Below are positions 1 through 12,465 of a stretch of DNA of 64,000 bases, one piece after another; position 1 is the first letter of the stretch; every line of letters begins with the position of its first letter. The notes beneath the pieces were generated by a model, which was not told the origin of the DNA, searched no databases, and saw only the letters and a program-made list of their open reading frames with translations. The DNA is taken from assembly GCA_903813345.2 (NCBI GenBank), contig CAIIXF020000002.1, positions 16,562,467-16,626,466 of the forward strand, given 5' to 3'. Origin of the DNA: Owenia fusiformis (taxonomy: Eukaryota > Annelida > Polychaeta > Sabellida > Oweniidae). The translations under genes were made by a program, and so were the position numbers.

Positions 1-71
1 CACAATCTGACTGAAAACCGAAATTTCTTTGGCGATCGCACCCCCCTGACTGAAAGCTGGCTACGCCCCTG
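1..71. mobile_element. Remnant of a terminal-repeat element
   Basis: The stretch ends in GGCTACGCCCCTGA after a C-run. This resembles the right end (GGCTACGGGCCTG) of the short elements at 20159-20368 and 38231-38435. Only this end is in the window and it is diverged, so the assignment to that family is tentative. Confidence 0.35.
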
Positions 72-1319
72 ACTTTATTTTGAAAGATGCTGTCAACGTT
101 AATTGTTAAGAAACATTTACTTAATAACAACTCATGTCTTACAGAAACATTTATTTTTCAACATGTCTATAAATACATAAACACAATAGACTTTACATGA
201 CTTAATAAAACCATTTCTAACAATCTATTTCAATTGTTGAAGGCAGAATCAGATCTAGCAAGATGCTGAACCAGATGGCACTCACTAATTTTTCAGTTTT
301 AGAAATTTTGGGGATCATGTCATTCCTTGACTTGCCTGTTTCCTCAAAATCGCAAAAGTGTGTATACTGTATTTGAGGAAAACAAAATAATGTTACAATA
401 ATGTATTCTTTTTTAAATATGTAATTATAATTTTGATTGTTTGGGAGAATTTAAACATTTTTCCCATTTTTGTACTTTGAAACTTTAACAACTTCACAAA
501 TTGATAACATATCTTTGATCTTTTGGGAGATTTTATATTTGAGCTTGTAAGGAAAATATTGGCAGGTCAACTGCACCATTTGCTTGCAATTTTGTCACCC
601 CCTATAGATTTGATTCTGCCTTTAATTGATGTTACAATTTGTGTTTATTAAACACTCGTACAGCTGAATTTTTGTAAATACATGTAGTTATTTGTAGCAA
701 AACTTAAACAGTCTCTTGACAGCACCAGTATGACAACATTGATTTATAAATGTTTGCTATGCATTGTGGGAATTTGCAACCTCACCAGCATAATAAATGT
801 GAATATGTGTAATGCATTGTGGGAAATTGGGATATCTCTAGCATATGACATTTCTCACTTTGCGCTCTTGATCCAATTTATACCCGAACATCTCTGAAAA
901 TATAAATATATCTTTATATCAGTCTTTCCAGTAAAAAATGATCAGCTGATCTGTGTTTTTCCTTTCCCCTGGCCCTAAAATGGCAAAATGAAAGAAAAGT
1001 CTTCAAGATAAACGTTGACCAAAGAGGATAAGGGATGACCTGACAGAAACTGCTCAACAGATTGTAAGGGCCTGATTTTGATATCTTTAAATGAATAATT
1101 TGCAATGAATTGGTTTATTCCAAAGATGAATTATCAAAGCTCGTCAAGAATGAACAATCTTACACTGGTACTCATTTTTAAAGGATTTTAGGAGGATTGT
1201 CACTAAGAACAGTTGCTATGAATTTTTAATAATTACTGTACTTGCTGTTAAGTCCAGTTCTTTGTTTAGGTTTTCTTCCTTTTCTTGGTTATCTGTGTGA
1301 TGTGATCTTTGTTCTTCTT
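72..1319. other. Non-coding stretch, nothing recognised
   Basis: AT-rich sequence without a convincing reading frame, splice-bounded exon or long repeat. It contains two short copies of GCATTGTGGGAA (about 760 and 812). It lies downstream of the last traced SKOR exon and could hold that gene's remaining 3' exons or 3' UTR, but I could not identify any. Confidence 0.4.
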
Positions 1320-1880
1320 GTAGTCTTTGTTCTAATAGACCTGGGAAAGATTAAATATAAATTGAATACAAAAACTATGATTACCATTTATAATTCACTT
1401 ATATTATCACAATTGAACTATTGCAACATCATATGGGGTAATGCATGTAAAACATTTTTGAATAAATTGCTTTTGGTACAAAAACGTGCAGTGAGAATAA
1501 TCACAAATTCTGATTTTTTAGCACATAGCCCACCTCTTGGCCCTCTTTTTAAACAACTCAATTTCCTAGATATCTTTGAAATACATAAGCTTGAAGTTCC
1601 AAAATTTCTTTATCAATACACAACAAAACCTGTTGGCTTTCCTTTTGACATATTTGAAAATTATTTTACTCCAAACATAATATTTCATGAGCATGAGACA
1701 AGATTCCAAAATTGTCTTCACATGAAAAAATTTAGAACAATTACATATATATGTATAGGTCAACACTCAATAAAATATTCAGGTGCTCAGCTTTTGAATG
1801 ATCTGCCAACTTCTTTGAAAACATCAACTTCCATTAACTGTTTTAAAAAGAAAATTCATATGATATCAAAATATGAATGA
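1320..1880 (+). mobile_element. Non-LTR retrotransposon, 3' end of reverse transcriptase ORF (5'-truncated)
   Basis: The frame encodes the region after the catalytic palm of CR1/L2/jockey-like reverse transcriptases. Seen in order are the segment YNSLILSQLNYCNIIWG, a QKRAVRIIT motif, a middle part with FTPNIIFHEHETR, and a C-terminal LLNDLPTSLK motif before the stop at 1878-1880. These are hallmarks of the C-terminal domain of such RT proteins. The RT fingers and palm, the endonuclease and ORF1 are absent upstream, so this is a 5'-truncated dead copy, as left by incomplete target-primed reverse transcription. An A-rich stretch near 2083-2107 may be its tail. Exact clade is not determinable by eye. 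Confidence 0.85.
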
Positions 1881-2927
1881 ACTAAATTATTGCCAAACAT
1901 ATATGTACATTTTATTATTGTAATCAATATTATTCTCATTTGACTGAGTAAATATTTTTAATTGTTCTTTTTTTCTCATTTCCATGCTCAGATTACTATT
2001 AAATGTTATCACACTGATACACTTATTAAAAGTGTCAAGTGTTATTATGTATTTGATTTTAATTTAGAGAATAAATATTTTTAATAAAAAACAACAAAAA
2101 AAACAACATATATTTATATAATATACCAGTATATAAATATGAACAGTGCATATCAAATAGTGTCACTTTCACTGTCTTACTTTGTGAAATCAAAGATAGC
2201 TAAGAGGGTAGTCTTGCTTCAAGACTTTGTACCACTCCCCTATCTACTTCAACATATCAAATTGTGGGAAGGTGTGTAGATGAGGGGGGGGGGGACTCAC
2301 AAGGGCTTGTAGCTAGACTATAAAGAGGGATGAAAAGGTAGAACTTTTATGAAATCCCATTTCCTGACCCTTCCCAAAACGTGACTTTGATTTGTATAAG
2401 TAAGGGGTTCAAAAGGTGAACTACCAATATGATCAGTCTCTTCCTCTGTTTAATTGGATTAACTATCACTTGAAGTCTTGCAGCACTGAACTATACAATA
2501 TGTTAACGTATCATTTCCTAGCTTAAGGCTTTTAGAGTTCTATTATTTTATGAAACAGAACATGACTTGTACGTACTTATGTCAATTTACTGAAATTATT
2601 TGATTATTCAATTTGAGTGCATGGACCTGAATGATTTCACAACTTTGGAAAAAGCCTCTCAACAACAAAAGCCATTCAAAAATTTAATTGAGGTTGTTTA
2701 CTTGTTATTTATCAATTACTTATTTGTTTCAACAGTTTTAGCGATTATAATGCAGTAAGTTAATGCATAAGTTATTTATATTTTTGATGAAATATGTGAA
2801 ATCTCCAAAATGCTCCCAAATTTCCTTGCAAATAAAGAAAAATAGAAAAGAGAAATAAGTATCAGAGATATTTTTCTGAAAATAGCAACCAAAACCTATA
2901 AACCATGAATCAATAAAATAACTTTAC
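1881..2927. other. Non-coding; SKOR downstream intron or flank
   Basis: No supported gene. The first part is the retrotransposon's 3' UTR and A-rich end (to about 2107). A run of G lies at 2284-2293. The remainder, adjoining the coiled-coil exon donor at 2926-2927, should be intron of the minus-strand SKOR gene. Confidence 0.4.
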
Positions 2928-5388
2928 CTTTCAGCTGCTCTAGTTGTGCCTCGTGCTTCTGTTTAAGTTCAAGCTGCAGTTTAAGTTGATCTTCAAGTTC
3001 CTCTGTAAAACACATAAAATATGACAATTATACCAATGAATCAATGATATAATTTTGGTTTTTATACACCTTTAATATTGGCTAGTTTTGTCCTAAGTCG
3101 GTAAAGCACACATGTCATTCAAGATGAAATGCTGGAATCCCAGTTTCATTATTCTTTCAAAAAATTCTATGAAGAGTACATCATTTTTTGAAATAGTTAT
3201 TAATGTATCAAGCGTTGTCTTAAATGTTTAAATATAACCACAAATATTCAATTTAATACAAATGCCTCAGTCAAGTTTGCAGCATATAGTGGCCGTAGCT
3301 TCATAAAATCAATATAGAATATCTACATCATACTGCTTATCCTCATATTTTATGCTGCATATTTCTCTTGATTTTGAGAAACTACGGCAGCTGTACGGTT
3401 GCTGTAGATCAAATGTGACTGAGGCATAAGAAGTTGCAACAAATATTCTGATGTGTCATATTTAGTTATTAATGTAATGTGGTACTAGTTATTAATGTTT
3501 GTATATTACAACAAATATTTCATTTATTATCAAGAAATTGGCACTAATGTACCATATATAAAGCATGAATTATTATTTATCATTGTAAAGTATTTTAATC
3601 TACATTTATATGTAGTATTACGAAGAACCTACCTTTTGATAACTTAGATATACCACTGGCTCCTTGCTGCTTCTCAATGTAAGAATCCTTGCATTTTATA
3701 GTTTCTATTCCATTATGATTGGAATTATTACCATTTTCTGTTTGAACAGTTTTGTTTTCATCTTCATGCTCTGCTTCCACTTCATCATTTTTCACTGGCG
3801 CATGAGTGTCTTCTTCATCTGTGTTGTTGTTGATTTCATTGTTTTCTTGAACTACATGTATGATGTCAATCTCTTCCAGTTCACTGTTCTTACCATGAGA
3901 TGATACACTAGCCTCAGCCTCATTTTCAACATGGCTTGTTATTGTGGTGGTTATATGGTCATCAGTTTGTTTCATGTTTTCATTTTCAGCTGTTTCTTTG
4001 AATGATTTCTTTGTTGTGACTCTCGTGAATGCAGACGTGTGGTGATCTTCCCATGGGCTGAAGGCATCTGCGAAGGTGTCTTGATTTTTAAATTTTGATT
4101 GACAACTTGTCTCTGATACACTTTGGGCTAGTTTCATTGGTTCTGATGGAGAATGAAGTATCTCTGATGGTGCATGTAGTCGTTCTGATGGAGCATGGAG
4201 TCTGTCTGACGGAGCATGGAGTCTCTCTGATGGTGCATGAAGTCTCTCTGATGGTGCATGAAGTCTGTCTGATGGTGCATGAAGTCTCTTTGCTTGGCTC
4301 ATAATCATCTGAGGGTATGGACCAATTCCTAGGTGATTGGCCCATATGAACTCATAAGGGTAGTGGCCATCTTGCTGTCTCCCAAACACAGAGTTTTGGG
4401 GCATCTTTGAATAATCTGTATGTGGTTTTGGATAAGTATATGGTAGAGCGAAGGCTGGATGTGGACTAAATGGGTATGTTAGTTTTGGTAATGGTACGTT
4501 GCATGTAGATGCTGTGTCCCTTGGACTTCCTTCGTGATACTGTTGTTCTTTCTTGTGACGTTTCAGGTGTGCATGTTCTTTATTTGCCTGCTGTGGCAAC
4601 GATGAATGGTTCAGGGTCCGTTTACGGCTTCCTCCATTGAACATCGCCTTCACATCTTCCCAGGCTGAGATTAGTTCTTCAGAATGGTTTGTTCCACATA
4701 ACTTCAGATGGCGTCGCCATGAGTTGAAATTTGCAGCATCTGGGTGGTTGTATTTTGCCTCAGGAGTTCTATGGAAATGAAATATGAACTTGTTTGGAGA
4801 GAAGTATAGGTTACACAAGTTACATTTGATGCACTTGGCTCTAGAGCTGTTGTAGCGAGAAGGAGTAAAGCTACCTGTGCATCCCCAACCGCATTCATGG
4901 AAGCAATCAAAGGCAAAATCGTCTGGCAGTTTGGGAGGGGTATTATCTTCTAGGAAAGACTTAACGAGTCTTTCTGCTTCACGTTTTGTAATCATCCCAC
5001 ATCGTCTTGAAGAAATAGGCATTGCTCCTGCTCTGCGAAGTATCTCTAGCTGCACGGGTGTGCACTGGACGCATGTGATCCCTAAAGCAACTCTGCGATT
5101 ATGTATTTCATTGTAGCTGTATTGCTTGAGTAAGGTATTTGAGATTTGTGCCAAGCATAACCTCTCTTGACCGTCAATGAATAGACAGACAATTGGGACG
5201 CCATGTAGCATTACACTGTTGACCTGGTTGTTACGGAGAATCTGCGAGACAGTATGCGACTCCTTAGGGAGAGAGGCTGACATGACATGTTGTGATCCTA
5301 TATGAGAGGTTACTGTGGGAATTATGCGAGGCTCTGCGTGAGAGGATGATGACACAATGGTATCTCCCAAAATATCCTTAACATCCAT
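2928..5388 (-). CDS. SKOR: SKI family transcriptional corepressor (SKOR/Fussel/Corl), 3' incomplete
   Basis: Two coding exons are traced: 5402..3633 (ATG at 5388) and 3002..2928, joined in phase. From the Met, residues about 49-149 are a Ski/Sno DNA-binding-like domain (LFIDGQERLCLAQISNTLL, then QCTPVQLEILRRAGAMPISS). Residues about 155-250 are the SMAD4-binding SAND-like, zinc-coordinating domain (FHECGWGC...CIKCNLCNLYFSPNKFIFHFH, then NSWRRHLKL). These match SKOR1/SKOR2 far better than SKI or SKIL. Family members are nuclear corepressors of BMP/TGF-beta and homeodomain factors in neurons. The middle is low-complexity with a 7-residue repeat at about 367-417. The 75-nt second exon encodes a charged coiled coil (EELEDQLKLQLELKQKHEAQ). 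I chose this ATG because the upstream in-frame residues lie before an acceptor (TTTGTTTTCAG, exon start 5402). The donor at 2926-2927 shows that more 3' exons exist; I could not identify them. Confidence 0.93.
3262..3428. mobile_element. Small MITE in SKOR intron
   Basis: The ends are inverted copies: TGCCTCAGTCAAGTTTGC on the left and a matching ATGTGACTGAGGCA on the right. Inner parts also pair (GGCCGTAG with CTACGGC). About 165 bp with no coding capacity, so a short non-autonomous inverted-repeat element. Confidence 0.65.
4137..4289 (-). repeat. 21-bp coding minisatellite in SKOR
   Basis: About seven tandem 21-bp units encode LHAPSER/LHAPSDR heptads, the last variants being LHAPSEI and LHSPSEP. 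The frame is kept because the unit is a multiple of three. It lies between the SMAD4-binding domain and the C-terminal acidic part. Confidence 0.95.
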
Positions 5389-5402
5389 GCTGTTGATAAC
5401 TC

Positions 5403-8300
5403 CTGAAAACAAAGGATCCAAAATTTTGATATTTAAGAACAGATCAGATAACGTGACATTTCGTAGAAAATTCCCTAAACTTGAATATTCATCTGTTTAA
5501 GTCATAGCCTAGGCTTTCAACTGGTTTAAGTGGATCAATTCTCATTGTGTCTGATTATCATACAAATGAAATTATGTCCAGTAAAAGAAAATATTACCTA
5601 TTGAACACAAGAAAAGATTTATTTTGTGATTTTATGACATGTGGTCTATGGGGAAACTACTCAACCTAGAAGTCACATTTTCAAAGAAAAATGAATTTTC
5701 AAAGTTGATATATAATTTTTTAAACCATATTTCTAGATTTAATTTCACTTTGACCAAATAAATTTTGACTATTTAATGACATAAATCAAGATTATTTCTA
5801 CTTGCAAATCTAGAAATACGATTTTATATTTAATTGTTCATTCAATATGAAAGATGGTTTAACAAAGAATGAATAACTTACATGTTTTAAAACATTTGTT
5901 GGTATCTACTGGGGTTATAGATAAAGTAAGGTCAGGTGATTGGTCAGTTTAAATATGGAAAAAACATTTCTGGATTTAAATCGGAATTATGTTGAATTGA
6001 ACAATGTACTTCAATTTAGTTCAAAAAGTGTTAGGTGAATGGTTTTAAGAATTAAAAATCCATGATTAACTGCACTTTCCTAGTTCAAAAATTCATACCT
6101 TATATGGTTATTTCATGGTTATTCATTCCAATCTCAAATGGATACTAGTCCCTTTAATGTCAACAGAATTCACAAATTCAAAATAAAAAGCAGTAATTTC
6201 AAATTAGTACTAAAGCATGAATTATTTTGGATAATAGGAAATGAATTGAAAAAAGAAGAACCATTTAGAGAATATTTATTTATAGAGTATTTAGACAATA
6301 CTACTAATGTTTAAGGCGATACCCCCTAAAATGAATAATGAGAAACTTACAAAAGAGAGGAATGAACAAAAAAATGGAGTAAACAAGTGTGTTGTTAATA
6401 CCCAACATTTTGAGAGAAAGAGCATGGAAATTAGAGGCAAGAAAGGAGTAAAAAGTTAGCTAGGGTAATTTTAATTATTTGGACATTATGGTAAAATCAG
6501 GATTAGAACTAGATTAGTTCAATATATAATATTAGATTAGATTAATGAGGGGCAGGGTGAAGTTGCGGTGTCCATCCCATAATATCAATGATTTACGGCC
6601 ATTCTGTGTTCCCTTCTTACCATTAGTTAAATGTAGACGGCAGTTAATCGGCATCTAGGGTAAAATTAGACAATAGCTCGTTATCAAAATAAAGTAACGA
6701 ATGATAGTATTCGCGTTAAAGATGAGATATAATGACACATCTGAGACCAGATATAAACGATTTCAATTAGAATTAGTTTGGTTAAATATCGCTAGTGAAA
6801 TGATCGAGTTGTGATTTTATGTTATTTGTAGCTTAGGTCTTTAACATTGAATCATTTGAAAATTAATAAACTGTTGTTTGAAGGCTTATCTTCAACTCAA
6901 CATTTTTTAATATGAAAGAAGGAGAAAGGGACGAGTAAGAAATACTAAGAAAAGATTTTTAGGATTTCTGAGTATTTTGGATTTAATTGAAATGGTCAGT
7001 AAAGACTCATTTGAGCAGGGAAATTGTTTAAAAAGCAATCGGAGTAAACAGCAAGAGCAAATAATGCAGGAACCTACTGGCATTGATTTTAATTACTGGC
7101 TTTAATTTTTCACCTTATGACGGTATACTCTTAAATTTTTTCTTTTTCTTACCGTGTTCTGTCACCCTTTTTTTATATTTTCCCATTGGCACTTGCGTCA
7201 CATATATACTCAAGACTCTAGCATGTAAGTCACATTGGAATGATATGATGAACATGACATTCAGATCTATGACTGCCCATCTTGTTTATGAAATTGTCCT
7301 TCTCCTTATTCTACATAATGATTCACCTACAATTTGAGGCAAATTAGATTTATTTTGTTCTTTTCTAACTCTTTTTAAAAACAACCAAATCTTTCATAAT
7401 TTTGTAGAGCACAATATTTTTCAGATCCTACTATCTCAACTTATACCATGATCATGACTGCCACAGGTAGTTAAAACATCTGAAAACAATACTTTGAGTT
7501 ATGAAGGTATGAGACAAGAAAACATAATCTCATTACTTACCAGATGATAATCATATTTAGAGAAAATACATGTATACTATTTTATGCTACATCTTATTGT
7601 GTTTACTTCTGGCATTAATTACAGTGTATGAATATATTTTGGTTTTTGAGATGTCATTGCATATGTGGTAGAGCAAGAATATAATTTGGTATTACTACCT
7701 GTTGTTTTCAAATTAATGTAAAGTTGATGAGACAAATTGACTTTTGAGCAAACACTTTGGCCACTCAGTATAGCCATTTTTCAGCCTTCTTCTAAGCCTC
7801 TGTGCTATATTTTGCAACAGAGCATGAAGAAAAACTTTAACAAGAGGAAACATGACTTTTAAATGTGTGAAAATCTGTAGAAACATTATAATTTATAAAA
7901 GAAGACAAGCATGGATAAACATACATGGATAAATAGATGGCACTAGTGTTTTGGTTAGGCTAGAATAGCATTTCATTATGTTACAATATCAGAAGTGATA
8001 CGGCTCCTTTCTCGAGTACAAGGTAAACCAGGCCTTGTAAAAATTGCATTTGGCACAGTTGACGAAAAAATTGCTGTTCTGAGAAACAAAATAAATCAAG
8101 CTAATTTTTTAATTTATCAAAATTCTAATTTGATAAATGTAAAACTCCATTTGAACGATTGAAATGATTCAACAAGATGATCTTACTGACATATTGTGAT
8201 TTAACCCTAATATTGTGATCGTTAAAAGAGTAAATCAAATCAACAAAAAATCTTTACTCTCTGGTTTATCCATAGTTTAAAACATAATCAAAACTAAAAT
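5403..8300. other. Non-coding region, probably SKOR 5' intron
   Basis: Follows the acceptor that opens the main SKOR exon. About 5520-5815 is a dispersed repeat with a second copy at about 20960-21230 (shared: ATGTCCAGTAAAAGAAAATAT, AAATCAAGATTA). About 6540-6870 is a less repetitive block with many TAAT-core words and ordinary base mix, a possible regulatory element. A retroelement ORF1-like scrap lies near 7986-8100. No other gene seen. Confidence 0.45.
7986..8100 (+). mobile_element. Possible LINE ORF1-like fragment
   Basis: One frame reads VIRLLSRVQGKPGLVKIAFG followed by TVDEKIAVLRNK. This resembles the RNA-binding-domain pattern of non-LTR ORF1 proteins (arginine/lysine-proline-valine-lysine ... 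K-x-x-VLR). It is short, isolated and lacks a start, so it is a relic if real. Confidence 0.35.
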
Positions 8301-9225
8301 GATAAAGTTCACACAAGTTATAAATTAATGCAACTCTTTTATATTTGGAGTTTATAACTTGATCGTGACATCATGTTTTTTTTTGATAAATATTATTATG
8401 CCATTAATGAGTAAAATGATAAAGTTCACACAAGTTATAAATTAATGCAACTCTTTTATATTTGGAGTTTATAACTTGATCGTGACATCATGTTTTTTTG
8501 ATAAATATTATTATGCCATTAATGAGTAAAATGATAAAGTTCACACAAGTTATAAATTAATGCAACTCTTTTATATTTGGAGTTTATAACTTGATCGTGA
8601 CATCATGTTTTTTTGATAAATATTATTATGCCATTAATGAGTAAAATGATATAGTTCACACAAGTTATAAATTAATGCAACTCTTTTATATTTGGAGTTT
8701 ATAACTTGATCGTGACATCATGTTTTTTTGATAAATATTATTATGCCATTAATGAGTAAAATGATAAAGTTCACACAAGTTATAAATTAATGCAACTCTT
8801 TTATATTTGGAGTTTATAACTTGATCGTGACATCATGTTTTTTTGATAAATATTATTATGCCATTAAATGAGTAAAATGATAAAGTTCACACAAGTTATA
8901 AATTAATGCAACTCTTCTATATTTGGAGTTTATAACTTGATTGTGACATCATGTTTTTTTGATAAATATTATTATGCCATTAATGAGTAAAATGATAAAG
9001 TTCACACAAGTTATAAATTAATGCAACTCTTTTATATTTGGAGTTTATAACTTGATCGTGACATCATGTTTTTTTGATAAATATTATTATGCCATTAAAT
9101 GAGTAGAAGGATAAAGTTCACACAAGTTATAAATTAATGCAACTCTTTTATATTTCGAGTTTATAACTTGATCGTGACATCATGTTTTTTTGATAAATAT
9201 TATTATGCCATTAAATGAGTAGAAG
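8301..9225. repeat. 115-bp tandem satellite, 8 units
   Basis: Eight head-to-tail units begin with GATAAAGTTCACACAAG at 8301, 8418, 8533, 8648, 8763, 8879, 8994 and 9110 (spacing 115-117 bp). Units are nearly identical, differing by single bases, T-run length and an ATTAATG/ATTAAATG variant. The array ends with a partial unit around 9226. Each unit contains the near-inverted pair AGTTATAAATT and GAGTTTATAACTT. Confidence 0.97.
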
Positions 9226-10039
9226 GATAAGATGTGAGCTTCTTGGTTAACAATTCCCAAATTAGGATTTTCTGTAAAACACTTTAATGTTGTTTTGAAA
9301 CATACATAAAAAGGAAATAAAAATAATTAATTGCTGTTTGTACATGTATCAGAAGATTAAGCGTATAATGCCTAACTCTGCCTTAGAATTCTGCAATTAT
9401 TAATTAAGAATTATAATTGTATCGCTAGTGGTGCAAAATCATTAATCTCACCTCAACTAATTAAGTCTAACTTGATTAGGCCTGAGTTAATTAGGGTTTA
9501 AAGATCTACATACTTCTGAAAACATATTGGGACACTGACCCCAGAATTGTGTGCACAGTTCTGCAGTTATTGCGTCCAAAATCTCATTTTCGTAATTTCA
9601 TAATTGATCATTTTTTTGCATTTTTTAAGTGTTATGTATTTTTTAAGTGGAAAGTACATTAGTTCTCAAATGGTAGCAAGCTTATTTTCAAAGTCTCAAG
9701 TGGGTGCAGTGCATCAATGGGGTGATAACTGCACCATGAGAAACAGCACCCAGTTTCATATATGAAACACTGTCATATACTGTATTACATAACTACAATA
9801 CTAAAAAATTATAAAAATTTGAGAAATTGAAATAATTTTAACCAAAAAACATCCAAACTAAAAACAAGACCTATGTTGACATGTAAACTTGATATAACTT
9901 CATACCATTTATCATTGCCACTAAATACGTATATGTAAACATGTTATTGTAGATATAATGAAGATGTTCTCCAAATATCTGCAATGTAGATTGCAGGTAT
10001 TTCTTAAATATAAGATTATTTAAAAAAAGTTCAGCTTAC
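9226..10039. other. Non-coding stretch
   Basis: AT-rich with no supported exon. It contains clustered TTAATTAA-type words at 9395-9500 and otherwise nothing recognised. Confidence 0.4.
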
Positions 10040-10150
10040 CTGTGAAAAATTGGATATGGCCCCGTCTCTCTGTTTCTAGTTGAATTTCTCTAAATGTAGA
10101 ATTTGTTAAACGAGGGTCTTTTTCTCGCAGTCAGTTGTCCATATAGATGT
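10040..10150 (-). other. Candidate 5' non-coding exon of SKOR
   Basis: On the minus strand the sequence ends in TTTTTCACAG followed by a clean donor GTAAGC (10039 downward). No conserved protein is visible. Position and strand suit a 5' UTR exon splicing to the acceptor at 5402. Evidence is only a donor and location. Confidence 0.25.
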
Positions 10151-11892
10151 CCTTATCTTTGGTGATGCGAGTGTGTTATAAGAATACCCCAGTCTGCTTG
10201 TCTTAGATATAGCAAAGATATCAATTAATTAATCTCATCAATGCCGCAAAATGTCCGTATGCTCATGCTTATTTCACTCATTTCTCTCTAAACTTTGAAT
10301 GTAGTGTCAGATTTCCCTGCATTTCTATGTAAATTGAAGTATTGCCTACATGTGTGTTTACTTTTTTCTCTGTCGATTCCTCTCTTTTTCTCCTTATCAT
10401 TGATTTGAAAACATGATCGTCACGATACTTTACACATAGGCACAGTTCTATTACAATTCCTATTGAATTTCAGGCTCAGCGAATAGCAGGAGTTCTGATA
10501 TAATGCTCACAAATAAAATAACTCAAGGGTTCTTTCTTATTTATTATGCTCATTGAGAGAAAAAGATACACCAGTAACAGACAACCATATTAAAACATTG
10601 ATTGTTATTCTGATACAGTTTTTACTTTTGAAAAATAGTTTTCATTTTAAAAGTAAACATTGGGCACAATTTGATGTGTCATTAAATTTTCATTTTATGA
10701 GCCATATACTTATACTGTATTGTGCATGTACTTATATTGTGCATGTACCTATATTGTGCATGTACTTATACTTTAAATTCACTGTAATATCTCATTAAAG
10801 ATTATTGGTGGAGATTAAAAAAATGATAATCTATATTACAAATATATTACAATGAATTACATTAAGAATATTGCCACTTACATTTTTTCATTTTAATTTT
10901 CTATACCATTTTTATATTTTATGCTAAAAGCCAGACCCTTTCCATATTTGCAATATCACTCCATCTATATATCTGATATTCCATGAAAATGTTCAAAAAT
11001 GTTTTTACAACAAAGGTATTATAATTGTTCTGAGAGAAGTTTGTTTTATAAAGTTTGTGTTAACGAACTGGTGACTAGGAGAGAGCATTGTCCCATGCTA
11101 ACTAAACAAGTATTGGACACATTGTAATGAGGGGCATTTAACCCCCCTTGGATACTACCTGGGGGGGGGGGGGGTTCACTGTCAAGGTTTATATACAGAC
11201 AATCTCCTTGGATGCTACTGGGACTAAAGCACATACTTCTGCAATCCCAACAACAAATTTCTCAGGATTCTTTGATAATAGTAAATAATAGAAATGTTGA
11301 TCAATTTTGGTAAAAATAAGACGTTCCATAAAACACTGCTCATCCAATTTAAAGACGTTAATTTAATTGGCTGTCTCGCAGACCTGTTATTTAATATAAT
11401 GCCCTTTTCAATCGAGATATTTACTGGTTCAATTAAACTCCAGTTTTCTATGAGCGGACATAGTAATTTGATTAATTTCACATTCCGGTGAATTGCAAAG
11501 GACTACATACGTTGGAGCTGTCAAAAAACAACTTAGTATCAATTTCTTGTGTCAACTATGTTAATCTAATGTCTGGGATTGAACTGCATGGTTTTGCTTA
11601 CTCTTGGGGGTTGTTTGTGGTTGATTGAAACAAATTCTAAAGGATTGACTAACACTCATGTTTATTTAACCTTCTTTTAACATTTTCAACTTTATCTCTC
11701 TAATATTATCATTCTTTTCTGATTTTTTTTACATTTTAGAGTGCTTACTAAATATGCTTGTTTATTTCTTGTTCATAGTTTGCTTTATATTTGTATTTAT
11801 TTTTTAAAAATTCCTACTTTCTTTACAAAGGTCAGCTGAACAATATGATGATTGCAAAGGGAATGTCTTTCATGGAAAAGAAAATATGTTCA

Positions 11893-12465
11893 TATAATGT
11901 GTCATATAATAACATAATGTGTCTAAGATTAACTTAAAGTGCCATAGACTAAAATAAAGGGACATAGATTAATATTAAGATTCCGAAAATAATATAAAGT
12001 GTCAAAGAATAACATGACATGAAATGCCATAGATTAACATAAAGTGTCACATACATAGTAACTTAAAGTGTCAAATAATGACATAAAGTGTCAAAGAATA
12101 ACATAAAATGTTAAAGACTAACATAAAGTGTCACAGTGTAACATAAAGTAGAACAAAATGAAGTGTCCTCAAATGATATAGTGTTATATAATAGACGTGT
12201 AATTGTAAAAGAATTTGTAACTCAAATGAAATGAAATGAAAAGCGTCAGAAATTTCATATAATAATACTAATATAAAGCGTCAAAGGATAACTTAATGTG
12301 TCAATAATATAAAGTTTCATATAATAATATTAAGTTATGATAGAAAGTATCATAGTATGATATAAAGTGTCATAAGATAACATAAAGTGTCATAAGATAA
12401 CATAAAGTGTCATACAAGAATATAAAGTGTCATAGAGGAATATAAAGTGTCATAGAGCCTCATCT
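11893..12465. repeat. Degenerate AT-rich minisatellite (AACATAAAGTGTCAT-like)
   Basis: About thirty irregular repeats of a roughly 16-21-bp phrase centred on ATAAAGTGTCATA, separated by variable AT spacers. They are best preserved at 12355-12460, where consecutive units read GTGTCATAAGATAACATAAA. No coding frame persists. Confidence 0.85.

Noticed and set aside
3595-3632. Extension of the SKOR exon to its in-frame stop
   Set aside because: A good donor (AAAAG|GTAGGTT at 3633/3632) and an in-phase coiled-coil exon at 3002-2928 make this intron sequence.
4088-4345. Second-frame 85-residue minus-strand ORF and 69-residue plus-strand ORF with repeated motifs
   Set aside because: Shadows of the SKOR 21-bp coding repeat in other frames.
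5389-5421. N-terminal extension of SKOR upstream of the ATG at 5388
   Set aside because: It would need a non-ATG start, and the bases beyond 5402 form an intron acceptor.
8301-9225. Possible CRISPR-like array
   Set aside because: Units are 115 bp of continuous identical sequence without variable spacers, in an animal genome; this is satellite DNA.
10553-10798. 81-residue plus ORF containing NHIKT, reminiscent of a coronin N-terminal NHIKS motif
   Set aside because: Only five residues match; the surroundings do not resemble coronin and lack splice phase agreement with 20595.
11046-11491. ORFs of 62-85 residues on both strands
   Set aside because: No codon or domain evidence; the openness on both strands is more typical of AT-balanced non-coding DNA.
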